Positions 43,988-52,076 of a stretch of DNA of 64,000 nucleotides are shown here, piece after piece. The translations under genes and the position numbers were made by a program. Below the pieces are notes generated by a model, which worked only from the letters and a program-made list of their open reading frames with translations, was not told where the DNA came from and ran no database searches. Where the stretch lies: NCBI RefSeq assembly GCF_000455485.1, contig NZ_CBQR020000102.1, forward strand, positions 186,001 to 250,000, read 5' to 3'. The first letter of the stretch is position 1, and every line of letters begins with the position of its first letter. This DNA comes from Gorillibacterium massiliense. Lineage in GTDB: Bacteria > Bacillota > Bacilli > Paenibacillales > NBRC-103111.

Positions 43988-44924
43988 CAAGCATTTTTTT
44001 GATTTCCTCGCGCGCCCGTTCGCACAGCGATTCCGGTTCCAGCACACGCACCGCTGCACCCCATCCGAGTGTCCACTGAAGGAGGTCTTCCACCCGCCGG
44101 ACGCGGAACGTCGCCAGCCAGCCTTCCTCCCCCGGCTCGAATGACTCCATATAGTAATTGTCCGATTCCTGAACCCGGTCCGCAATGGCTTGGTCGACCA
44201 GCATGCGAACGGTGACATTCCGGTTGTCTATATGCCGGTGATCCTGAAAGCGAAAACCCGGAACGATCCTGAACGAATCTTTCAGTACGGCAAGCCCGTT
44301 CATGCGAGACAGCCGAAAGTGCCGGATGTCGTGCCTCAGCCCGCAGAACGCAACAAGCATCCACACCCCTTGGGAAAAAACGAGCCCGTAAGGATCAACG
44401 GTCCGCTCGCTATGACGGTATCCGTCCGGATCAGGCAAGTTTTTGGAGTAGCGGAAACGAACTCTGCGCTTCTGAAGAATCGCTTGGCGCAATTGTTCGA
44501 ATATCTCTTTTTCCTGTCCGCGCGTTTTCGCCCCTCTTTCATTCAGCAGCCGGATCGCCGACCGGATATGTTCGGTCTCCTCGCGGACGTTCTCCGGTAA
44601 TATCGCCTCGATCTTCTCCTGCGAACTGCGGGCCTTCGCGCCGTACTCAGCATCTAGCCTCATATCGACGAAGTCCGCCCCGATGAGCAGAGCTACCGCT
44701 TCCTCCGCCGTGAAGCTGACAGGAGGGAGAAAGTAGCCCTCCATTAAGGAGTAACCTACCCCCGGCGCACCCGCCACCGGAACGCCCGCTTCGCTTAGTG
44801 CTTGAACGTCACGGTAAATCGTGCGGACACTCGTCTCGAACTTGGCAGCCAAATCCTCGGCGCGCAGCACACCTTTACGCTGCAGCTCAATGACGATGGC
44901 CAACATCCGATCGGTTTTGTTCAC
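43977..44924 (-). CDS. WYL domain HTH transcriptional regulator (YafY-like), paralogue 1
   Basis: A 315-residue regulator. The N-terminal DeoR/HTH_11 winged helix (1-60) contains RAEDLAAKFETSVRTIYRDVQALSEAGVP. A linker GYSLMEGYFLPPVSFTAEEAVALL follows, then a WYL domain at about 140-230 (RRVRFRYSKN, SERTVDPYGLVFSQGVWMLVAFC, RHFRLSRM) and a WCX C-terminal extension. WYL domains sense nucleic-acid or nucleotide ligands. The start is GTG after AAAGGAG. It shares length and most motifs with the protein at 46559-47506. DinB and EVE genes follow on the same strand beyond a stop-overlapping hairpin. Confidence 0.9.
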   Translation of the reverse strand: MNKTDRMLAIVIELQRKGVLRAEDLAAKFETSVRTIYRDVQALSEAGVPVAGAPGVGYSLMEGYFLPPVSFTAEEAVALLIGADFVDMRLDAEYGAKARSSQEKIEAILPENVREETEHIRSAIRLLNERGAKTRGQEKEIFEQLRQAILQKRRVRFRYSKNLPDPDGYRHSERTVDPYGLVFSQGVWMLVAFCGLRHDIRHFRLSRMNGLAVLKDSFRIVPGFRFQDHRHIDNRNVTVRMLVDQAIADRVQESDNYYMESFEPGEEGWLATFRVRRVEDLLQWTLGWGAAVRVLEPESLCERAREEIKKMLERY

Positions 44925-44976
44925 CTCATCTGCTCCTTTTCTGAAACTTCAAAATGACTTCAAATACACGTTAGAT

Positions 44977-45025
44977 AAACTTGCCCTTATTTATGATAAG
45001 GTTCACCGTAACGGGTCTAACGGCG
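44977..45025. repeat. Palindromic repeat family, copy R2 (upstream of WYL paralogue 1)
   Basis: AAACTTGCCCTTATTTATGATAAGGTTCACCGTAACG then TCTAACGGCGGC. It lies 53 bp upstream of the WYL start and aligns with R5, at the same place before the second WYL gene. Confidence 0.75.
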
Positions 45026-45064
45026 GCATGTAATAGAGCTATATATAAAATCGAAATCAGGAGG

Positions 45065-45805
45065 CTAGTTTGGGACATTATACTCTTCGAGAGTACGGAC
45101 CAACTTCCTTCTGACAGCTTCTCTTAATTCTTCCGGTTGGAGCACGACCGCTTCAGCGCCGAACGAAAATAAATAGTCAGCAAAGAATAGTATTTCTGAG
45201 GGGAAGATGCCCATCTCTAGTATGCCTGTGCCATTTTCGGAACGATGTACTTCTCCCCAAGGGAAAATCCAGCTCTTATCTCGGAATAACTCAATCCCTT
45301 TTGCCGTTAATTTCACTTTGACATCTACGCTTTCTTGTTTGCTGTAGAAATGGAGTCCCCAGTTCGTTAAATCCACCTCTGAAACATCCACTGTAGTCGA
45401 TAACGTTACGGCATCCGCCAAAACGGCTGACCGTATCCGATCTGCCCGAAACAATCGGTAGGCTTTTCGCAGATAGCAGTAGGCTGGGCAAAACCAATAT
45501 CCCTCATGGGCATATATACCGATGGGTTGAATCGTTCTTAGATTGGTCTCATTCTCCCCAATTCCATAATTAATTGTCACGGGCAACCTTCTAATGGATG
45601 CTTGGAGCAATATCTCAAGGTAGTCGGCTCGTTCTTGGCGGGTATGCGTAAAGAAGTCAACTCGGTGTCGCATCTCATCTATCTGACGTTTCACATCTTC
45701 CGATAAATACCTGTAAAATTTTCGAAGTGCGGATTCTGTAGATGCCTCGAAGGGCAGCGAACTGAAGTGTCGAAGAGCATGGGAAGCAAAAAATATTGAA
45801 AGCAT
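45065..45805 (-). pseudogene. WYL regulator lacking its DNA-binding domain (5'-truncated)
   Basis: 246 residues corresponding to residues about 75-315 of a YafY-like regulator. It begins at the segment equivalent to EEAIALLLAS (here LSIFFASHALRHF), followed by WYL strands (LPVTINYG, IQPIGIYAHEGYWFCPAYCYLRKAYRLFRADRI) and a WCX tail. The helix-turn-helix is missing, and the region upstream on the minus strand has no matching frame and no good ribosome-binding site. A free-standing WYL sensor is possible, but loss of the 5' end during rearrangement is more likely because a repeat copy lies 150 bp upstream. Confidence 0.65.
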
Positions 45806-45843
45806 TTGATCCTAACGAATACAAGTGTTGAAAACGTATAATA

Positions 45844-45872
45844 GGAGAGCCCTCCTATTCAGATGGCTCTCC
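45844..45872. terminator. Hairpin between VOC gene and truncated WYL gene
   Basis: GGAGAGCC, 13-base loop, GGCTCTCC; short T-rich stretches flank both sides. Probably terminates the VOC gene on the minus strand. Confidence 0.55.
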
Positions 45873-45956
45873 TTATTAACTTGCGGGTTCCTTTTCGTTA
45901 TCTTATCAGGTCGAAGTTCATTGGTTTGCTCCACGCATGAACTTGGAACATTTGCG

Positions 45957-46017
45957 TCACTTATGATAAGGTTCTCCGTGCTGTCTGTAACGGCAAGTAT
46001 GAAGGCCATCCTTTGTA
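45957..46017. repeat. Palindromic repeat family, copy R3
   Basis: TCACTTATGATAAGGTTCTCCG, then TGCTGTCTGTAACGGCAAGT and GGCCATCCTT. It contains both halves of the element, with a decayed terminal hairpin, directly after the VOC gene. Confidence 0.75.
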
Positions 46018-46022
46018 GACCG

Positions 46023-46427
46023 TCAATGTCTACCTCTAAAACGTTTAATCGCATCCTCAGTCACCGGCTCGAAGAGATTAAGCAGGTTGCCGTCGGGATC
46101 GCGGAACAGCATAGAACGGTTCCCCCAAGGCATCGTGGTCGGTTCCTTTACCCAATTATCGACAAATGGCTTCAAACGCACATATTCGGCCTCGACATCG
46201 TCGACGCGGAACTCAATAATGAGAGTGTGATTATTGGCCCCCACTACGGAACCGGCGCCGAATAGCTGCGCCGTCTGGGAGTGGCCGATTGCAAGGGAAC
46301 ATGATGGTACAACGAGTTCGGCAAATACGGGCGCGGGTCGCTCCGCCGAAACCCCCATGACTTTCTCATAGAACTCGACGAGACGATCCACGTCATCCGT
46401 AATGATGCGTACAGAAGCGAAATTCAC
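46023..46427 (-). CDS. VOC (glyoxalase/bleomycin-resistance fold) protein
   Basis: A 134-residue vicinal-oxygen-chelate protein: VRIITDDVDRLVEFYEKVMG at the N-terminus, NHTLIIEFRVDDVEAEYVRL in the middle and SMLFRDPDGNLLNLFEP at the end. The last includes the usual metal-ligand Glu; other ligand positions are less clear. The start is GTG at 46427 after AAGGATGAT. It is downstream of the second WYL regulator on the same strand, beyond a stop-overlapping hairpin, paralleling DinB-EVE after the first WYL gene. Function could be thiol transfer or drug binding. Confidence 0.85.
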   Translation of the reverse strand: MNFASVRIITDDVDRLVEFYEKVMGVSAERPAPVFAELVVPSCSLAIGHSQTAQLFGAGSVVGANNHTLIIEFRVDDVEAEYVRLKPFVDNWVKEPTTMPWGNRSMLFRDPDGNLLNLFEPVTEDAIKRFRGRH

Positions 46428-46535
46428 AAGATATCATCCTTCCTAGTAATAATAGATTTGACTGTGTCCCCCAGCCGTTGCAAAACATACTTTTTACTTA
46501 TCTCTCTCCATTACGTTTACATGTCCGATTATAAA

Positions 46536-46571
46536 AGAACGCTACTGACAACGTTATGTCAGTAGCGTTCT
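46536..46571 (-). terminator. Hairpin overlapping the stop codon of WYL paralogue 2
   Basis: A perfect 15-bp stem AGAACGCTACTGACA / TGTCAGTAGCGTTCT with a 6-base loop, followed by TTTATAA on the minus strand. It is nearly identical to the stem at 43956-43987 and again contains the TGA stop. Confidence 0.8.
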
Positions 46572-47506
46572 AGAATTTTTCGGGCTTCCTCACGAATCCG
46601 ATTTTGGAATGATTCGGGTTCCAACACTATCACATCCGCTCCCCAGCCAAGCACCCATTGCAGTAATTCATCCAACTGACGAACGCGTAAAACCACATCC
46701 AATCCTTCTTGATGCTCTTTCATATCCTCTATGTAATGATAGTTCGATTCCTTCACCTTATCCGCGATGTCGTGGTTAAACCGAAGGCAGACTCGCAAGT
46801 GGCGATCATCCAAGGGGCTATACTCCCTTAAGTCAAAATGCGCCGGGAGTTCGAATCGTTCTTCCAGTTCGATAAGTTCAGCCATTCTGGACAAACGGAA
46901 ATGGCGGATGTCCAGGCGTAGATCACACCGGGCCACAAGCATCCAAGATCCTTCAACGAGTACAAGGCCATAGGGAGCGACGGTACGTTCGCTATGGCGG
47001 CTCCCCGTGGAATCCTTCATTTTTTTCAAATAAAGAAATCTGATCTTTCGCCCATCTGATATCGCTCGTCGGATCTTATTGAGATTTTCCCTTTCGTTTG
47101 ACAGAGCTACCGGTTTGCCTGGAGCGAGCAAACGCAGTGACTTGCGTATACGGGAGGTCTCACTGCGGACACTGTCTGAAAGAGTGACCTCGATTTTCCT
47201 CCTAGCAACATCAGCTCTATCACGATAATCATCATCAAATCGTTGCTCGATAAATTCTGTTCCTATAAGCAAGATCACGGCTTCCTCTATTGTAAAACTG
47301 ATCGGAGGTAGAAAATATCCCTCCATCAAGGAATACCCTGTGCCCGTAGTGCCTGTAATCGGCACGCCTGCTTCGCTGAGCGCCTGAATGTCGCGATAGA
47401 TGGTCCTCACGCTGGTTTCAAATAGTGCCGCCAAATCTTCGGCACGTACCACTTGCCTGCCTTGCAGCTCCAGCACGATGGCCAACAAACGATCTGTTTT
47501 GTTCAT
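46559..47506 (-). CDS. WYL domain HTH transcriptional regulator (YafY-like), paralogue 2
   Basis: A 315-residue paralogue of the protein at 43977-44924 with the same layout: HTH segment RAEDLAALFETSVRTIYRDIQALSEAGVP, EGYFLPPISFTIEEAVILL, WYL core RKIRFLYLKK / SERTVAPYGLVLVEGSWMLVARC / RHFRLSRM and a WCX tail. The start at 47506 follows AAGGGGGCAGTCA; a longer in-frame start at 47536 is less likely. Both paralogues have a repeat element about 40-55 bp upstream and the same hairpin on the stop codon, so the duplicated unit included flanking DNA. Confidence 0.9.
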   Translation of the reverse strand: MNKTDRLLAIVLELQGRQVVRAEDLAALFETSVRTIYRDIQALSEAGVPITGTTGTGYSLMEGYFLPPISFTIEEAVILLIGTEFIEQRFDDDYRDRADVARRKIEVTLSDSVRSETSRIRKSLRLLAPGKPVALSNERENLNKIRRAISDGRKIRFLYLKKMKDSTGSRHSERTVAPYGLVLVEGSWMLVARCDLRLDIRHFRLSRMAELIELEERFELPAHFDLREYSPLDDRHLRVCLRFNHDIADKVKESNYHYIEDMKEHQEGLDVVLRVRQLDELLQWVLGWGADVIVLEPESFQNRIREEARKILERY

Positions 47507-47541
47507 TGACTGCCCCCTTGAAACGTAATACTGCACAACAG

Positions 47542-47590
47542 AAACTTGCCGTTACTTGTGATAAGGTTCAGCGTAACACTCTAACAGCGA
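47542..47590. repeat. Palindromic repeat family, copy R5 (upstream of WYL paralogue 2)
   Basis: AAACTTGCCGTTACTTGTGATAAGGTTCAGCGTAAC, then CTCTAACAGCG. It begins 36 bp upstream of the WYL start and aligns with R2 along its whole length. Confidence 0.75.
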
Positions 47591-47593
47591 AAA

Positions 47594-47621
47594 AGGAGTC
47601 TGCACATTAATTCAGACTCCT
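47594..47621. terminator. Hairpin downstream of copy R5
   Basis: AGGAGTCTG, 10-base loop, CAGACTCCT, with A-rich and T-rich flanks (CATCTTTATT). No upstream plus-strand gene is evident, so its role is unclear. Confidence 0.4.
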
Positions 47622-48001
47622 CATCTTTATTCTGTAAAAGGGTGCCGTTTCTCTGGAGAAAACACAATCCTCATCTCAAACTGCTATTAAGCCACATCTT
47701 TCAAATACATTTTCTTTTAAGCAGTTAGGATTTTCAGCAAATGTAGATAAGTCAGAAAGAATATTTGTTTTTGTAACGTTGAGTTTAGCATTTTGGAAAT
47801 GTGGTGAACGGCGTATATGTGCGAAAATATTTCTGCTGCGTGGCGGATGTTGGGTGCGTACATTTACAAATTACAGAATAGTCGCATCATTCGATAGAAT
47901 TACTAAAATATAAGAATCATTCTACCGATAATTATTTAGTATGGGTCTGAAGGAGCATTACGATTAACCCAAGCGGTAGAGCCGAAGGAGGAGGAAGATT
48001 A
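47622..48001. other. AT-rich non-coding leader region of the SLH gene
   Basis: About 380 bp without a supportable gene or RNA. It presumably holds the promoter of the SLH protein gene; candidate -35/-10 pairs are too many to choose. The last bases are a strong AGGAGGAGGAAG ribosome-binding site. Confidence 0.4.
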
Positions 48002-49105
48002 TTGGGAAAGAAATGGTTTGTATTCTTTTTGGTTTTATTAATGTCCATGTCTGGCAGTGCGGTTTATGTGAATGCGAAGACTTCGGCAGACTTTACTGAT
48101 CTAAAGGGTTTGGACGCGGTAACGAAGGCGAAGTTCGATGCCATGATCTCCGCAGGAATATTCGATGGAGTCCAAGAAGGCACATTCGGATTGAAGGAGG
48201 AGATGAACCGCGCGCAATTTGCGAAAGTCGCCGCGTTGATCTTCGGTCTGAAAGTAGACTCATCTTTGAAGGAATCCAGTTTCACGGACGTGTCTGCCGA
48301 CGACCCTGCAAATGGATATGCGTTGCCGTACATCGAGGCGCTGAAAACAGCAGGGATCGCGGATGGCTATGGTGAGGGGAATTTCGCTCCTGCCGATAAG
48401 GTGACGAAGGAACAGCTCGCGACGTTCCTTATTAAAGCACTCGGCAAGAACGAGGAAGCCAAGGCGACACCAGGCGTCCACGACGACACGGTCTCTGATT
48501 GGGCCAAGGGTTATGTCGCATTGGCCTTGCAGACTATGTTACTGTCCAATGGCGCCGATGGCAAGTTCGGCGGGACCGCGTCAGCGACCCGCGATTTGCT
48601 CTTAACGGGAGCTTACGAAGCCAAGCAGCAATATGTCCCGCCGAGACCGACGCCAACACCAACACAGACACCACCACCGACACAGACACCGACGCCGACA
48701 CCAACACAGACACAGACACCGACACAGACACCGACGCCGACACCAACACCAACACAGACACAGACACCGACACCAACACAGACACCGACACCAACACAGA
48801 CACCGACGCCAACACCAACACAGACACCACCACCGACGCAGACGCAGACACCGACGCCAACACCTACGACTCAACAAGCCGCGTTGGATACGATCAGGGA
48901 TTACTTTTTGCAGCATGGCTTTGCGCCTGCACCTGACGAAACAACCTTTGCCGATGCAGAAATAAACGGAGTATCTGGGAACTTAGTCGATGTCTTGGCC
49001 GCCCTTGAATCGAAATATTTAGATTCCACAGGTCCACTTGGAACGCCTTTTAATTTTAGCAAAGGAGAAATCCAAGACGTCGTTGACTCTTTGGTTAACC
49101 CATAA
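48002..49105 (+). CDS. SLH-domain cell-surface protein with Thr-Pro repeat linker
   Basis: A 367-residue exported protein with a TTG start fixed by GGAGGAGGAAG. The signal peptide is about 1-25 (YVNA). Three SLH-like units follow at about 29-80 ([24 protein letters not shown]), 88-148 ([20 protein letters not shown]) and a degenerate 150-205. SLH domains bind pyruvylated wall polymer. Residues about 213-297 are a Thr-Pro-Gln low-complexity linker encoded by short tandem repeats. The last 70 residues form a small helical domain ([26 protein letters not shown]) not recognised. The protein probably projects this domain from the S-layer. Confidence 0.88.
   Translation: MGKKWFVFFLVLLMSMSGSAVYVNAKTSADFTDLKGLDAVTKAKFDAMISAGIFDGVQEGTFGLKEEMNRAQFAKVAALIFGLKVDSSLKESSFTDVSADDPANGYALPYIEALKTAGIADGYGEGNFAPADKVTKEQLATFLIKALGKNEEAKATPGVHDDTVSDWAKGYVALALQTMLLSNGADGKFGGTASATRDLLLTGAYEAKQQYVPPRPTPTPTQTPPPTQTPTPTPTQTQTPTQTPTPTPTPTQTQTPTPTQTPTPTQTPTPTPTQTPPPTQTQTPTPTPTTQQAALDTIRDYFLQHGFAPAPDETTFADAEINGVSGNLVDVLAALESKYLDSTGPLGTPFNFSKGEIQDVVDSLVNP
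48645..48866 (+). repeat. Thr-Pro-Gln coding microsatellite (ACACCGACACAGACACC-type)
   Basis: Tandem 6- to 18-bp units built from CCGACACCAACACAGACA, all in frame for TPTPTQ. Such arrays expand and contract, so length variation between strains is likely. Confidence 0.9.
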
Positions 49106-49146
49106 TTTCAGGGGTTAATTATATTAGCGAAATGATTTAACCTGGA

Positions 49147-49190
49147 AAAATAGCGGCGGAAGAGAGGTTATCCCTTCCCCGCTATTTTTT
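49147..49190 (+). terminator. Terminator of the SLH gene
   Basis: AAATAGCGG and CCGCTATTT arms with a partly paired 20-base interior, followed by TTTTGTTTTT. Confidence 0.8.
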
Positions 49191-49233
49191 GTTTTTGATT
49201 CAAATGCCAGCATTGCCCCAAGCGAACGTGCAA

Positions 49234-49330
49234 TTATGGATCGACGATCTCCTTGGCCAAGCTTAAATACTCCTCTTTAGTAAACGAACTGTTTCTAATG
49301 CTCGTCAGCGTGATAGCAGATCGTATTATT
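49234..49330 (-). pseudogene. 3' fragment of a decayed gene
   Basis: On the minus strand the frame reads AITLTSIRNSSFTKEEYLSLAKEIVDP (given here as AITLTSIRNSSF and TKEEYLSLAKEIVDP) before TAA. The ending resembles the C-terminus of DUF4367/anti-sigma-like lipoproteins. A stop closes the frame a few codons upstream and no start is available, so it is a relic. Confidence 0.35.
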
Positions 49331-49379
49331 CACTGCGCCTGCCACGGATTTCGCCCTATTTGTGATACGGTTTCCCGCA

Positions 49380-51221
49380 TCATAAGCTAAAGAAATCCCA
49401 GGTATACATATAAAAAACGAAGATAGCAGTAACCACTGCAAAAGCATATTGCCAACTGGTCACTTTCTTTTTCAACACAAGGCTACCCGTCAATCTCACG
49501 AGCAAGGTGAAGAGTAGCAGGAGCGGCAAATCAAGCAGCAGATAAGACCACCAAGTAATTTCATTCATCAAGAGCTCTGCAGAGGACACTGCGAATAGAA
49601 AGTACACGATGAAAAGTCCAGACACGGCGGTACCGAGCCAATTGAACGGGTACCTCTTACGCCGAATCAAACTAATCAACCATCGAACCAACGAAAAGAT
49701 GAAGTGTAAAGGATAGATTAACGACATTCCGAGAAAAGCGAACATATGTGCATTCGGGTTATACCACTTTGATTTGTGCTCATACATCATAGTAGGAATG
49801 GAACTGAGCGACAAGGTATTATTTTTGATGTCCAAATAAAGGAGCTCCTGGGCATTTTCCTTTTGGAAGAGATAAGGCTCCAATTCCTTATAACGTGCGT
49901 TATGGAAAGAGAGGACTCCGTCTTCCACTGCTTTCACATGAACCGCGGACAAATTCTGCGTAAAATTAAACGGTCCTTTCAATTGAGCACGGTTGGGAAT
50001 ATAATAGCCATCCATTTTGCGCAATTCCGTAAGCGGAGTGGGGTTCCCGTTAGGTACGGCCGCCTGTTTTACGGGGTAAAACCGGTCCAGATAGGCCCCG
50101 ATAAACTCTTCTATCAAATCACCGCCACCGGAAGAATTGGTTGAGATGAAAATGCCCGTTTTCTCCACCGGAATCAAAAAGAGGTACGACAAATAGCCGT
50201 CAATGCCGCCATCATGCTCAATAAGCCGCAGACCGTTCTGATAACGTTCATAAAAACCATACGCCATGCCAGGCATTTTCTCCTGAGCGGTGAATTGTGT
50301 GCGGTGCATGTCGTCCGCCGTTTTTTCGGAAAGAATCCGGCCCCCCTCATATTGTCCTTGCTGCAGATGGGCGATCATGAAATGAGTCATGTCGTCAACG
50401 GTCGAGGTTAAAGCACCAGCAGGAGGATGATGGATATAAGAATAGGGTGCGGGTTTATAAGCCCCATTCGCGTACGTGTAGCTTTTGGCCAGATTAGACT
50501 CGGACTCCTGCTGCTGAAAATTGGAATGGTTCATCTTTAGCGGCTTAAAGATCCGGTCCTTGATCACGTCCTCGTAGGGCTGTCTTGATACCTTCTCAAC
50601 CAAATAACCAGCTAGCGACATCCCCTGATTGCTGTATTGAACCTGTTCGCCGGGTTTTCTTACGAGGCCTGGTAAATCGTTCATGATCGCATCCGAGAGC
50701 GGCACCATCTTATCCCGGTCCCGGCCAACCGCGTATATCGATTCGTAAAAACCCGCCGTATGCGTGAGCAAGTGATGCGCAGTTATCGGTTTGCCGTCGA
50801 TGTAGTCAATCTTGAGATCCGGTATATATCGTTTAATATCCTCCTGAAGATTAATCCGCCCCTCCTCGCTAAGCTGCATAACCGCCGTAGCAGTAACCAA
50901 TTTCGAAATCGATCCGAGACGAAAAAGGGTTGTATAGGGATCGACTGGGATTTTCCGTTCGAGGTCCGCATAGCCATACCCCTGGATCAACGATACCTGG
51001 CCATCCTTAACGATGGAAACGGCTGCGCCGGGCACATGATGCTCCTGCATTTTACTTTCGAAAAAGGTATTGGTGAAAGACTCCAACTCATGAGCGTCAG
51101 GAGCGGAAGCAAAAGCGGAAACAGGAAATAACATCCCAATCAATAGGGTCAACGCGGACCACCGAAACCAATGCTGCCGATTCAACAAGCGAAGCACCTC
51201 CCCGTTGTTCGATTTTTTCAT
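49380..51221 (-). CDS. Beta-lactamase-fold serine hydrolase with C-terminal membrane helices
   Basis: A 613-residue class C beta-lactamase/DD-peptidase-like protein. It has an N-terminal signal or membrane segment (18-38) and then the catalytic domain at about 45-400: SxxK as SISK in FRLGSISKLVTA (about 100), YxN as YSN in QYSNQGMSLAG (about 190) and an HGG-like IEHDGGIDGYLS (about 337). A linker domain and about four membrane helices (about 490-610) complete it. This is the PbpX/EstB/Flp-like group, acting on peptidoglycan, D-amino-acid peptides or esters. It is divergent from a VanR-like two-component system. Confidence 0.88.
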   Translation of the reverse strand: MKKSNNGEVLRLLNRQHWFRWSALTLLIGMLFPVSAFASAPDAHELESFTNTFFESKMQEHHVPGAAVSIVKDGQVSLIQGYGYADLERKIPVDPYTTLFRLGSISKLVTATAVMQLSEEGRINLQEDIKRYIPDLKIDYIDGKPITAHHLLTHTAGFYESIYAVGRDRDKMVPLSDAIMNDLPGLVRKPGEQVQYSNQGMSLAGYLVEKVSRQPYEDVIKDRIFKPLKMNHSNFQQQESESNLAKSYTYANGAYKPAPYSYIHHPPAGALTSTVDDMTHFMIAHLQQGQYEGGRILSEKTADDMHRTQFTAQEKMPGMAYGFYERYQNGLRLIEHDGGIDGYLSYLFLIPVEKTGIFISTNSSGGGDLIEEFIGAYLDRFYPVKQAAVPNGNPTPLTELRKMDGYYIPNRAQLKGPFNFTQNLSAVHVKAVEDGVLSFHNARYKELEPYLFQKENAQELLYLDIKNNTLSLSSIPTMMYEHKSKWYNPNAHMFAFLGMSLIYPLHFIFSLVRWLISLIRRKRYPFNWLGTAVSGLFIVYFLFAVSSAELLMNEITWWSYLLLDLPLLLLFTLLVRLTGSLVLKKKVTSWQYAFAVVTAIFVFYMYTWDFFSL

Positions 51222-51362
51222 TCCCTTTCGAGTATAGCAGCCGTCCCTTTCTTTAACCTTTCGGCAATCTTGAATTTACCTTACATAGCAGGAACTGGAC
51301 CGTTTCCAAAGAATGTTCTTGAGTAAAATACGCAGAGAAAGAGAGATGTCCTGAGGATGGGT

Positions 51363-52076
51363 ATGACGATTCTGATCGCCGACGACGAGCGAGAGATTGT
51401 CGAGCTCTTAAAATTGTTTCTCGAAAAGGAAGGGCATCGCATCGTGGAAGCCTATGACGGAGCCGAGGCCTGGGAGCAAATTGGCCGGCAGCAAATCGAT
51501 CTGGCGATTATCGATATTATGATGCCGCAGATGGACGGACTCGAATTGCTTAAATTGCTAAGAACGAAATACAAGCTCCCTGTCCTCATCCTTTCAGCCA
51601 AAAATAGAGACATCGATAAAATATTGGGCTTAGGACTCGGAGCGGACGATTTTATCGCGAAGCCGTTTAATCCGCTGGAGGTCGTCGCTCGCGTACAGGC
51701 GCAGCTTCGACGCGCATTCGAATTTAACGAATCGAAAGAAGAGGAACCAGCGGTGGATAGGAGCGTCATTGGTGTACTGACATTAGACCATACCTCATGC
51801 ATGCTATTCCGAAGAAAAGAACCGATTCCGCTCACATCGCTGGAGTACAAGCTTTTGAAAACATTCATGCAGTCCCCCGGAAGAATCTTCACAAAACAAC
51901 AATTGTTCGAGTTGGCTTGGTCGGAGATATACCTGGAAGATGACAATTCCATCATGGTGCAAATCTCGCGCTTAAGGGACAAGATAGAGGATCAGCCCCG
52001 CCAGCCTGTCTATATAAAGACAGTAAGAGGATTAGGTTACAAATTTGCAGCAAAGGAAGATTGGATTGAAACGTAA
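51363..52076 (+). CDS. OmpR/VanR-family response regulator
   Basis: A 237-residue response regulator. The receiver domain is at 1-118 with acidic pocket DDE, phosphoacceptor Asp in IIDIMMPQMDG (about 50), Ser/Thr in VLILSAK and Lys in FIAKPFNPLEVVARV. A winged-helix DNA-binding domain occupies 140-235 (LTSLEYKLLKTFMQSPGRIFTKQQLFELAW, VQISRLRDKIE, VRGLGYKF). The receiver resembles VanR. ATG 51363 is preferred over 51357 because GAGG would be too close to the latter. The sensor kinase gene overlaps its end by 11 bp. Confidence 0.93.
   Translation: MTILIADDEREIVELLKLFLEKEGHRIVEAYDGAEAWEQIGRQQIDLAIIDIMMPQMDGLELLKLLRTKYKLPVLILSAKNRDIDKILGLGLGADDFIAKPFNPLEVVARVQAQLRRAFEFNESKEEEPAVDRSVIGVLTLDHTSCMLFRRKEPIPLTSLEYKLLKTFMQSPGRIFTKQQLFELAWSEIYLEDDNSIMVQISRLRDKIEDQPRQPVYIKTVRGLGYKFAAKEDWIET

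Noticed and set aside
48534-48965. Several other-frame ORFs over the Thr-Pro repeat (TDTNT.., SVLVS.., RHRHQ..)
   Set aside because: Frame-shifted readings of a microsatellite inside the SLH gene.
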